NCBI RefSeq assembly: GCF_934754915.1
Contig: NZ_CAKVKB010000087.1
Location: 1 to 13,804, forward strand
From: an uncultured Clostridium sp.
GTDB taxonomy: Bacteria; Bacillota; Clostridia; Clostridiales; Clostridiaceae
DNA length: 13,804 nt
Reading direction: 5' to 3'
Of this stretch, positions 1 to 6,553 are shown in pieces (position 1 is the stretch's first letter; each line of letters opens with the position of its first letter). Under the pieces are notes generated by a model. That model did no database searches, was not told the DNA's origin, and saw only the letters and a program-made list of their open reading frames with translations. Position numbers and translations under genes: made by a program.

Positions 1-1085
1 AGCAACATACCAGGTTTAGGCTTTCTACATTCACACTCCACTTTTAATTCAGGAATTTCCCCTTCAAATCCCTTATGTGGATGGTGCGGGCAGAAATAGA
101 TGCCATCAAGATAAGCACCATCTTTTCCCAATAAAGTCTCCATTTTATTATGGATTTGATCAAGTTGCTCAAATGTTACTTCACCTCTAGCTATTACAGG
201 TTGATTTGTAACAACAATAGCTAAATATCCAGAATCATTAATTTTCTTAATAGCCTCAGATACTTTTGGTAATAATTCAAATTGATCAATTTCTCTTAAA
301 AAGCCAACATACTTATTTATTGTTCCGTCACGATCTAAAAAGATTGCCTTCTGTTTATTGGACAAATTCTTAGATTGCACTCTTCCAGCTTTAAAATCTT
401 CACAGACTGCATAATATCTTTCAGGTGTTCCCATATCTTTAACATATTCAGGACTATCATAACAATACATCTTTTTAGTACCCGCAAGAGGTTTAAGTAA
501 TTGTCTATCTAAATCTATCTTTTGTGTATCTATTACTTGATTCAGTACTTCTGGACTTATCACATGTAGACCAGCATTGACACGATTTTTATAATACATT
601 GGTCTTTCATCTTCTTTAGCTAGCCATTTTTCTACTTGATTGTGTTCATTTGAAATAATCAAGCCACTATCATAAGGATGACTATTTGGATGGGTAAATA
701 ATGTTGCCATAGCATTGTGTTGTTTATGAAAATCTACAAAACGATTAAAATTCACATCAAACATGGCATCTGCATTCAATAAAAGAAAGTCTTCAGTCAA
801 CTTATCTTTAATTTTAAATAACGCTCCTGCATTTCCTAATGGCTCTTTTTCAAAATAATATTCAATATGAACACCAAATTTAGAACCATCTTGAAAATAG
901 TCCATAATAATATCCCCTAAGTGAGAAACAGTTAAAATAATATCTGTAAAACCTTGTTTTCTCAAACATTCAATTTCATGCTCAAGTACAGGTTTTCCTT
1001 CAATTAAAATCATTGGTTTAGGAATATCGGAAGCAACACTTGTGATACGAGTTCCTTTGCCGCCTGCCATTATTACAACCTTCAT
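1..1085 (-). CDS. hddC: HddC-GmhB fusion: heptose-1-phosphate guanylyltransferase / heptose bisphosphate phosphatase (partial, 3' end off window)
   Basis: My own translation from ATG at 1085 gives 361 residues running off the left edge. Residues 1-235 form a sugar-nucleotidyltransferase fold: MAGGKGTR at 6-13, the KPM lysine at 23-25, LNADAMFD near 103-110 and a VNAGLHV stretch near 169-175. Residues 245-361 form a HAD-IIIA phosphatase of GmhB type: FLDRDGTIN with catalytic Asp251 and Asp253, VVTNQP at 291-296, and zinc-ligand pattern CPHH at 332-335 plus CEC at 351-353 followed by RKPKPGM. By family, GmhB removes the 7-phosphate of heptose 1,7-bisphosphate and HddC adds a nucleotide (GMP in the described pathway) to the 1-phosphate, so one polypeptide would do consecutive steps. 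The start overlaps the hddA stop (TGATG) with GGAGG seven bases upstream; ATG at 1088 is in frame and also possible. Nucleotide and sugar specificity are inferred. About 40-60 C-terminal residues are probably missing. Confidence 0.9.
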   Translation of the reverse strand, partial: MKVVIMAGGKGTRITSVASDIPKPMILIEGKPVLEHEIECLRKQGFTDIILTVSHLGDIIMDYFQDGSKFGVHIEYYFEKEPLGNAGALFKIKDKLTEDFLLLNADAMFDVNFNRFVDFHKQHNAMATLFTHPNSHPYDSGLIISNEHNQVEKWLAKEDERPMYYKNRVNAGLHVISPEVLNQVIDTQKIDLDRQLLKPLAGTKKMYCYDSPEYVKDMGTPERYYAVCEDFKAGRVQSKNLSNKQKAIFLDRDGTINKYVGFLREIDQFELLPKVSEAIKKINDSGYLAIVVTNQPVIARGEVTFEQLDQIHNKMETLLGKDGAYLDGIYFCPHHPHKGFEGEIPELKVECECRKPKPGML

Positions 1086-2092
1086 CATTCAACCTCCAAT
1101 GGTGAATAGTCTTCCGGGCCATAATAAATCACCTGAGTACCGCTATCTTCAAATTTAAATGGAATATATAATAAATCCTTCATTGCTTCTTTTACAGCTG
1201 CTTGTTTTTCTGGTGTAACATAGAAAACTAAAAAGCCTCCACCACCTGCGCCTAATAATTTGCCACCTAAAGCACCTGCAGCAATTCCTTTATCATATAA
1301 ATTATCAATGTTACTTGTTGATACAGATTTACCTGTCTGTCTTTTCAATTTCCAAGTAACATCAAGTAACCTTCCAAAATCATCTAAATCTTTTGATTGA
1401 TCCGTTAAAATACTTTCTGCCTCATCCACCAATGTAAGCATCTGTTTTAATTGTTTTGTCTTACTTTCATCATCAAGCTTATTTGCCTTTTGAATTTCAC
1501 TTGAAAATCGCGTGAATCCAGTAAAGAACATCATTAAATTATTATTTAGTTGTTGTTTTCTTTGAGGTGAAACAATTACAGGATGAACTGTATATCCATC
1601 CGCATTAAAATCAATACGATTAAATCCACCAAAACTAGCCGCAATTTGATCCTGCCATCCTCCAGTTTCATTACAAAGTACTCGCTCTAAATAGATAGCT
1701 TCATCAGCTAATTGCTTCTTTGATGCATATTTCCCTTTTAAAGCATAAAATGCATTTAACATACCTACCGCAAAAGAACTAGATGTACCTAAACCACTTC
1801 TAGCCGGTAAATCCGCTTCATATGTTAATCGTATTTCATGCATATCCAACATTTTCATCGCATTACGAATTGCGGGATGTTCAATATCATCTATACTAGT
1901 AACTCGTTCTGTTTTTGAATAACTCAACTCCGTTGAATAATCAAAAAATCTAGGTAGATGTCTAACATTGACATAACAATATTTATCAAATGTTGTAGAT
2001 AATACAGAACCTCCATTTTCTTTGAAGAAAGATTCCATATCTGTTCCGCCGCCAAAGAAAGACATTCTAAATGGTGTCTTTGTGATTATCAT
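1085..2092 (-). CDS. hddA: D-glycero-D-manno-heptose 7-phosphate kinase (GHMP kinase)
   Basis: This 335-residue GHMP-family kinase is predicted to phosphorylate heptose 7-phosphate at C1 to give the 1,7-bisphosphate in the cytoplasm. Visible motifs: the N-terminal substrate/ATP motif PFRMSFFGGGTD (7-18), the phosphate-binding loop PARSGLGTSSSF (96-107), GGWQDQ (144-149) and the C-terminal glycine-rich motif KLLGAGGGGF (278-287). Length and motif spacing are those of full-length HddA proteins. The start overlaps the upstream glycosyltransferase stop by four bases (ATGA), with GAGGTGA a few bases upstream, so translation is likely coupled. The next gene supplies the phosphatase and nucleotidyltransferase of the same pathway, which favours HddA over other GHMP kinases such as fucose or galactose kinase. 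Substrate is inferred from family and context. Confidence 0.9.
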   Translation of the reverse strand: MIITKTPFRMSFFGGGTDMESFFKENGGSVLSTTFDKYCYVNVRHLPRFFDYSTELSYSKTERVTSIDDIEHPAIRNAMKMLDMHEIRLTYEADLPARSGLGTSSSFAVGMLNAFYALKGKYASKKQLADEAIYLERVLCNETGGWQDQIAASFGGFNRIDFNADGYTVHPVIVSPQRKQQLNNNLMMFFTGFTRFSSEIQKANKLDDESKTKQLKQMLTLVDEAESILTDQSKDLDDFGRLLDVTWKLKRQTGKSVSTSNIDNLYDKGIAAGALGGKLLGAGGGGFLVFYVTPEKQAAVKEAMKDLLYIPFKFEDSGTQVIYYGPEDYSPLEVE

Positions 2093-3261
2093 TTTCTCAC
2101 CTCATATAATCGATCAAATAATTCAACCGTTTTATTCCAACTAAAATATTTTTGTACAAATTCTTTACTTTCATTAGATTTAAGTTTAATTTTATCTGGA
2201 TTATCAATTAAATTTAAAATTTCTTTTTTTATTTGTTCATCCGTCTGAGCAAGAATTAATGTACTTCCATCCTCATCAATACCTTCAGCACCAATATCTG
2301 TCGTAATGACAGGTAATCCAAGTCCACAAGCTAATAATACCTTTAGCTTAATACCAGCTCCCAAAGTTAATGGGAAAACTGCAATTTCATTCTTTAAAAT
2401 CTCATCTTCAATACTATCAACAAATCCAGTAATATGAATATTATCACATTCCTGTTTTAATAATTCTTCATTAGGATGAGCCCCAATAATTGTTAATTTA
2501 ATATCGTCTCTATTTAAAGATTTTACAATCTGAATTAAACGCATTGCAGCCAAATGATTCTCTTCTCTTCCCATTTGCCCAATAAAACAAATTGATTTCT
2601 TAATCTTATCAACCTGTTTATTTGAAATTTCATCAAAGTCTACTCCATAATACGGATTCATTAATTCAACATTATTTAATCCATAATATTCATGAAGTAG
2701 TCTTTCATCCTTAGAATTTACTGCAATCACATGATTTGCTTTAGAACAATATTCTTTTTCCAATTTTGCAGCTAATTTTAACTGCCACTTCCAGAACAAT
2801 TTCTTCAACCCTGTTGAATCATTTGCTTTTCTATAAAACGACTGTCGAGTCACGTCATGCTCCACAATATTAAACATGATGTTTGGATATTTTTCTTTTA
2901 TCCAAATATATTGAGCCATTGCTGTATATTCACAATGAATCGCATCAATCTGTTTTTCTTCAATTATTTCCAAGAACTTATTTTTAAATTCATTAGAGGT
3001 ACGTGCAGAAAACATCAATGGTTTATTTAAATGCAAAAGTCCTTGTTTAATTCTATCTTTATTTGAAATACGAATAAAATAACTATTGTTCGTATCATAT
3101 TCTTCTTTTACCAATTTTTCTTCTAAAGGCATAGTAATGAATGATAAGACAAAAACATTATGCTTTTTACGTAATGCTTCTACCTGTTTTCCCATACACA
3201 CACCACCAGCATGATTTGTATGCAAGCTTGGTACATATGGAGAAATATGTAATATATTCAT
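2089..3261 (-). CDS. GT4-like (GT-B fold) glycosyltransferase
   Basis: A 390-residue cytoplasmic glycosyltransferase, probably adding one sugar to a lipid-linked repeat unit. The N-terminal Rossmann half starts MNILHISPYVPS and includes an HAGG segment (17-20). The C-terminal donor-binding half shows FIGQMGREENHLA (226-238), LTIIGAHPNE near 256-265 and the GT4-type segment GAGIKLKVLLACGLGLPVI (301-319). Donor and acceptor sugars cannot be read from the sequence. I chose ATG at 3261 because GGAGG lies seven bases upstream; an in-frame start at 3297 would add 12 residues but sits inside a hairpin with no ribosome binding site. The 3' end overlaps hddA by four bases. With HddA downstream, a heptosyltransferase role is conceivable but only inference. 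Confidence 0.88.
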   Translation of the reverse strand: MNILHISPYVPSLHTNHAGGVCMGKQVEALRKKHNVFVLSFITMPLEEKLVKEEYDTNNSYFIRISNKDRIKQGLLHLNKPLMFSARTSNEFKNKFLEIIEEKQIDAIHCEYTAMAQYIWIKEKYPNIMFNIVEHDVTRQSFYRKANDSTGLKKLFWKWQLKLAAKLEKEYCSKANHVIAVNSKDERLLHEYYGLNNVELMNPYYGVDFDEISNKQVDKIKKSICFIGQMGREENHLAAMRLIQIVKSLNRDDIKLTIIGAHPNEELLKQECDNIHITGFVDSIEDEILKNEIAVFPLTLGAGIKLKVLLACGLGLPVITTDIGAEGIDEDGSTLILAQTDEQIKKEILNLIDNPDKIKLKSNESKEFVQKYFSWNKTVELFDRLYEVRK

Positions 3262-3277
3262 TCGAATACCTCCAATC

Positions 3278-3303
3278 AAAAAAAATGTGTTAAACACATT
3301 TTT
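3278..3303 (-). terminator. Intrinsic-terminator-like hairpin between two glycosyltransferase genes
   Basis: A perfect inverted repeat has 10-base arms (3281-3290 and 3294-3303) and a three-base loop. On the minus strand it is followed by a run of eight T (3285-3278). It sits right after the stop codon at 3302 and before the next gene's ribosome binding site. The stem is AT-rich with only two G-C pairs, so termination would be weak; partial attenuation inside the operon is the most that can be argued. Confidence 0.4.
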
Positions 3304-4399
3304 ATAAATCTAAAACTTTATCTAAAACTTCATAAAAACGTTTTTTTGTAAAATACGTATTGTATAGAGTCTGCATATTTTTTCTTCTTTGAAGCTGCAC
3401 ATCTATACTTTCTGAACAAATCTGTTCTGCCACTTCTTTTATATTTGACTTCTTCAAATTGAAACCAATATCCCATTCCTCACAAAAATCTTTTGTATCC
3501 CCTTTAATCGTATTAATAATCGGTAAACCAGCACACATATAGTCTAGTGATTTCATAGTCAACCCAACTACTACACTAGACTTCATGACATTAAAGCCAT
3601 AATTACACTGATCAAATACTTCTTGTTTACGCTGGAAGTCATATACTTCCTTATGGTCAACTACATTGACTCCTACACATAATACTTCTTGAATGAAATA
3701 TTCTTTATTTTCACCATCACCAATAATATGTAATGTACACTTTTTATGAACACTGCACTCCCTTAAAAAAGCAGTGATTCTAGGAATGTCTATAATATTA
3801 TTTATCGAACCCAAATAACAGAATTGCAACTCATCCTCGCTTAAATCTGGATTCATTGGAAGACATTCTCTATCGATTGCCCAATATAAGACATTGCCAC
3901 AATTTACATATTTCTTAAACAATTCACATTCACAGAAAACAACATCCCCACTTGATAAATACTTATCACGATTATTCTTCCATATTTTAAAAGGCAATAA
4001 TCCCTTATATCGATCAATCGGCATGGATTCTGGCCATAAATCAATAATGTCATACATCACTTTAACATTATGATGTTTCTTTTTATATTTTGCCATTTCT
4101 TTTACAAGCGTATTGCACGGAATAATACAATGAATTAAATCTGGTTGAATGTCTTCCATAGCCTTTCTTGCCTTTTCAGAAAACTCAATATGAGACAAGA
4201 TTCTGTCCGCAGAAAGATTTCTATGATACTCACGAACAGGAATCACAACATCAGCTTCAGCTTGATAAACCGCTTTTTTTCTATGCGAAAAATTTGAAGT
4301 TACACTCACAACATCAAACCCCTTAGAAGTGTAGTATTTCTTCAATAAATTAATACGATCCAAACATGTATCAAACGCATATACTAATGCTACGACCAT
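3302..4399 (-). CDS. GT4-like (GT-B fold) glycosyltransferase
   Basis: A 365-residue glycosyltransferase resembling polysaccharide-cluster GT4 enzymes of the WbuB/CapM kind. Visible features: YDIIDLWPESMP (116-127), a segment shared by this group; the donor-domain opening FCYLGSINNIIDIPRI (193-208); LHIIGDGENKEYF (223-235); and GLTMKSLDYMCAGLPIINT (279-297), corresponding to the nucleotide-sugar-binding region. It is predicted to act at the cytoplasmic membrane face on the undecaprenyl-linked sugar made by the phosphoglycosyl transferase encoded just upstream. ATG at 4399 has GGAGAG six bases upstream. The linked sugar is unknown. About 50 bases separate it from the upstream gene with no terminator seen, so the two are probably co-transcribed. 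Confidence 0.87.
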   Translation of the reverse strand: MVVALVYAFDTCLDRINLLKKYYTSKGFDVVSVTSNFSHRKKAVYQAEADVVIPVREYHRNLSADRILSHIEFSEKARKAMEDIQPDLIHCIIPCNTLVKEMAKYKKKHHNVKVMYDIIDLWPESMPIDRYKGLLPFKIWKNNRDKYLSSGDVVFCECELFKKYVNCGNVLYWAIDRECLPMNPDLSEDELQFCYLGSINNIIDIPRITAFLRECSVHKKCTLHIIGDGENKEYFIQEVLCVGVNVVDHKEVYDFQRKQEVFDQCNYGFNVMKSSVVVGLTMKSLDYMCAGLPIINTIKGDTKDFCEEWDIGFNLKKSNIKEVAEQICSESIDVQLQRRKNMQTLYNTYFTKKRFYEVLDKVLDL

Positions 4400-4451
4400 A
4401 AATAACTCTCCAACCTACAAATGATAAATTTTAAGACCTTATAACTATCCC

Positions 4452-5069
4452 CTAGTTATTATTATCTTTATTATGGATACTTCCCGTACCACCTTCGACA
4501 ACCCCATCATGTTTTAACACGGAAAAGATTGTCATAAAAAAACATTTCCCATCAAATGAAAAACTTAAATTCTTACAATACTCTCCATCAAGCTTAGCCT
4601 TAACATCTATTTCCAACTCATCACGACCATTTACCTGAGCCCAACCAGTAAGACCAGGAAGTACATCATTAGCGCCATAATGATCTCTCAATTCAATTAA
4701 ATCATATTGATTCCATAGAGCAGGTCTTGGACCCACAATTGCCATTTCCCCTTTAAATATATTAAACAATTGTGGAAGCTCATCCAAAGACGTCTTTCTC
4801 AAAAATTTACCAATACTCGTAATATATTGATCTGGATTTTCCAATAAATGCGTAGGCATGTCTTTCGGTGTATCAATACGCATTGTTCTAAACTTTAAAA
4901 TATTAAAATAAGACTTATGAATTCCCACACGCTTCTGCTTAAAAAACACAGGTCCCGGAGAAGTCACCTTAATTAAAACCATTAATACAATCAATAGTGG
5001 AGATAAGATTATGATTCCAGCCAAACTCAAAAGAAAATCTATCGTTCGCTTTCCATATTTCGAATACAT
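4452..5069 (-). CDS. Initiating phosphoglycosyl transferase (bacterial sugar transferase, monotopic PglC/WcaJ type)
   Basis: This 205-residue membrane enzyme is expected to move a sugar-1-phosphate from a nucleotide sugar onto undecaprenyl phosphate, starting the polysaccharide repeat unit. It is the minimal catalytic form without the multi-span N-terminal domain of WbaP/WcaJ. Residues 10-33 form a hydrophobic re-entrant helix with the break at Ser23-Pro24. Then come SPGPVFFKQKRVG (37-49), KFRTM (59-63), SLDELPQL with the catalytic Asp96-Glu97 pair (94-101), VGPRP (112-116), GLTGWAQVNGRD (139-150) and a C-terminal VVEGGTGSIHNK seen in Firmicutes sugar transferases. It is the first gene after the promoter, a common position for the initiating enzyme. 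ATG at 5069 follows GGAGAG. The transferred sugar cannot be told. Confidence 0.93.
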   Translation of the reverse strand: MYSKYGKRTIDFLLSLAGIIILSPLLIVLMVLIKVTSPGPVFFKQKRVGIHKSYFNILKFRTMRIDTPKDMPTHLLENPDQYITSIGKFLRKTSLDELPQLFNIFKGEMAIVGPRPALWNQYDLIELRDHYGANDVLPGLTGWAQVNGRDELEIDVKAKLDGEYCKNLSFSFDGKCFFMTIFSVLKHDGVVEGGTGSIHNKDNNN

Positions 5070-5089
5070 AAAAACACTCTCCTATTTTT

Positions 5090-5106
5090 GTAGAGAATTT
5101 CTCTAC
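5090..5106 (-). promoter_or_regulatory. Palindrome at the predicted transcription start of the polysaccharide operon
   Basis: A 17-base near-perfect palindrome (8-base arms around one central base, GTAGAGAA/TTCTCTAC) begins about 7-8 bases after the -10 box, so it is either an operator at +1 or a hairpin at the mRNA 5' end. Its 3' arm (TTCTCT) can alternatively pair with the ribosome binding site GGAGAG at 5082-5077 using four Watson-Crick and two G-U pairs. Seen: palindrome and complementarity. Inferred: regulatory role. Confidence 0.5.
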
Positions 5107-5113
5107 GTAGAAA

Positions 5114-5142
5114 AGTATACCATAATAAAAAGCCTGAAACAA
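5114..5142 (-). promoter_or_regulatory. Sigma-A-type promoter of the polysaccharide operon
   Basis: On the minus strand, -35 TTGTTT (5142-5137), a 17-base spacer and -10 TATACT (5119-5114), with a TGG just before the -10 box. It precedes the initiating transferase by about 45 bases and lies downstream of the terminator at 5222-5252, so it would start a new transcript. Confidence 0.65.
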
Positions 5143-5221
5143 AAAAAGTTGAAAAAGTCAAATCATATTCTTGTAATATCATCTTTAGATAAGGGGTATA
5201 TTAAAATTATGTGATAATATC

Positions 5222-5252
5222 AAAAAAATAGAAGAATATTAAATCCTTCTAT
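5222..5252 (-). terminator. Rho-independent terminator of the SGNH lipoprotein gene
   Basis: A 7-bp stem (ATAGAAG/CTTCTAT, arms 5252-5246 and 5234-5228) with an 11-base AT-rich loop is followed on the minus strand by seven T. The stop codon of the lipoprotein gene lies within the stem, so the gene ends directly in its terminator. This separates it from the polysaccharide operon. Confidence 0.75.
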
Positions 5253-5974
5253 CCAATAACTTTAATTGTTTCATCAATCATTCTTTCAGCCCATACAGGA
5301 TATAAATCCTGAATATAATGGACTCCATCCTCTTGATAATACGCATCCTCACCATGATTAGTGATATCTGAAATATCTACATAATTCCAACCATTTCTTT
5401 GACACATCTCTTGTATTTGACTATTAAAATCATCTGTTTTACCCCATTGAGAATGTTCTTCAACCGCAGCCGGCGTAGGACAAACAATAGAATTAATAAA
5501 TATATTCGCATTGGGACAAATCTCTAAAACACCCTTTACTTTTTCTTCATACAAATCCCCATACGTTCCATTCTCCGTCTTTAAATCCAATCCCATATCA
5601 TTCACTCCATAGGAGAAATAAATATTCGAAGGATTGATCTCTTTTAATACCTCACTATAATCCGAAATATTCAAAATTGTGTTTCCTGCATCCGCAAACA
5701 CACGATTCCAAGGCAAATAACCATAAGACGCAAATCCATATACACGAGAATCCCCATAAATAACATAATCTTCAAACATAGAAAATACATCTAATGTTCC
5801 ATCTTTAACCATGGTCAACTTTTCTTCAATACGCTTATCCGTTAAATGCTTAGACAATTCTTTCGTATCCAAACTCTCCTGTTCCTTAATATAAGAAACA
5901 CCCTCATTATGACTTTTACAACCCGTAAGTAAACAAATACATACAACCAATCCGATAATCCCAAACTTTTTCAT
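5249..5974 (-). CDS. SGNH/GDSL-family hydrolase lipoprotein
   Basis: A 241-residue predicted lipoprotein facing outward. Signal: MKK, a hydrophobic stretch and lipobox LLTGC with lipidated Cys19. The SGNH signature is complete: GDS at 74-76 (nucleophile Ser76), DAGNT near 95-99 (block II Gly), YGVND at 122-126 (Asn125) and DGVHY at 216-220 (Asp216, His219). Such enzymes hydrolyse or transfer acyl esters on carbohydrates. Divergence from an MBOAT/DHHW operon suggests a role in surface-glycan O-acylation or its reversal, which is inference. I chose ATG at 5974 because AAAGGGGA precedes it and it gives a proper signal peptide; a start at 5995 would add seven residues without such support. Confidence 0.9.
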   Translation of the reverse strand: MKKFGIIGLVVCICLLTGCKSHNEGVSYIKEQESLDTKELSKHLTDKRIEEKLTMVKDGTLDVFSMFEDYVIYGDSRVYGFASYGYLPWNRVFADAGNTILNISDYSEVLKEINPSNIYFSYGVNDMGLDLKTENGTYGDLYEEKVKGVLEICPNANIFINSIVCPTPAAVEEHSQWGKTDDFNSQIQEMCQRNGWNYVDISDITNHGEDAYYQEDGVHYIQDLYPVWAERMIDETIKVIG

Positions 5975-5995
5975 GTTTATATCCCCTTTAGTCAA

Positions 5996-6004
5996 ATTAT
6001 AGCA
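5996..6004 (-). promoter_or_regulatory. Extended -10 promoter of the SGNH lipoprotein gene
   Basis: The minus strand carries TGCTATAAT (6004-5996), a perfect -10 with the extended TG element. The -35 region at the expected distance is poor, as is common for extended -10 promoters. The start would give a leader of roughly 15 bases that includes the ribosome binding site. Confidence 0.6.
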
Positions 6005-6013
6005 TAGAATTTA

Positions 6014-6022
6014 TGATACAAT
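6014..6022 (+). promoter_or_regulatory. Extended -10 promoter of the DUF4358-MBOAT-DHHW operon
   Basis: The plus strand carries TGATACAAT (6014-6022), an extended -10 with one mismatch, about 40 bases before the first ATG. The -35 region is weak. It is only nine bases from the divergent -10 of the lipoprotein gene, so the two promoters share DNA and probably interfere with or co-regulate each other. Confidence 0.5.
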
Positions 6023-6061
6023 TGAAGTAATCACAATCAAATTATAAGGGGCATAGGGATT

Positions 6062-6550
6062 ATGAAAAAATATGTATTCACCATTTTAAAAGGATTCGTT
6101 CTCATCGGATTCATTATTTTACTATCCACAAATTTCGCACACGACAAAGACAGTACGAAAACTATGGAAGAAGTTCAAAATAACACATTAGAAAACATCA
6201 ATCTTGATGGACTTAGCCAACAAGATAATTTAAGTATGAAGCGATTTCTAGACTTAGATCCAGCACAATATGAAAGTGTGATCTACTTTAAATCAGACGA
6301 TGCCATGAGTGCTAGTGAATTTGTCTTAGTTCAATTTAAAGACCATTCTCAACAAGAACAATTTAGAGAAACAATTGAAAAAAGAGTTAAAAATCAAAAA
6401 GGCATCTTTGAAGGCTATGCACCACAACAAGCAGAGCTATTAAAAACCGCTGTTATTGATATTCACGCAAACTTCGCCTTATATGCAGTAAAAGAAGATG
6501 CAAACACAATGAATGACCAATTCAAAAACGTATTGAGTGAGGGGGAATAA
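6062..6550 (+). CDS. DUF4358-family membrane-anchored protein
   Basis: A 162-residue protein with an uncleaved-looking N-terminal membrane segment (about residues 8-23) and an extracytoplasmic domain. The layout matches DUF4358: an acidic linker, a SVIYFKSDDAMSASE segment (72-86), a second helix QFRETIEKRVKNQKG (100-114) and the GYAPQQAELLKTAV motif (118-131), followed by a short beta strand ending ALYAVKED. The family is not biochemically characterised to my knowledge but commonly sits beside MBOAT and DHHW genes, as here. ATG at 6062 is preceded by a G-rich stretch (AGGGGCATAGGG). Three bases separate it from the MBOAT gene, so coupling is likely. A role as an accessory or acyl-carrier-like subunit is speculation. 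Confidence 0.82.
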   Translation: MKKYVFTILKGFVLIGFIILLSTNFAHDKDSTKTMEEVQNNTLENINLDGLSQQDNLSMKRFLDLDPAQYESVIYFKSDDAMSASEFVLVQFKDHSQQEQFRETIEKRVKNQKGIFEGYAPQQAELLKTAVIDIHANFALYAVKEDANTMNDQFKNVLSEGE

Positions 6551-6553
6551 AAT

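Noticed and set aside
1..2092. ADP-heptose (HldE-type) pathway
   Set aside because: The kinase is GHMP-type and separate from the nucleotidyltransferase; HldE would be a PfkB-type kinase fused to a cytidylyltransferase-like domain.
5011..5214. Plus-strand reading frame of 67 codons overlapping the start of the sugar transferase gene
   Set aside because: It covers the opposite strand of a clear gene, its promoter and the hairpin leader, has no ribosome binding site and no recognisable protein features.
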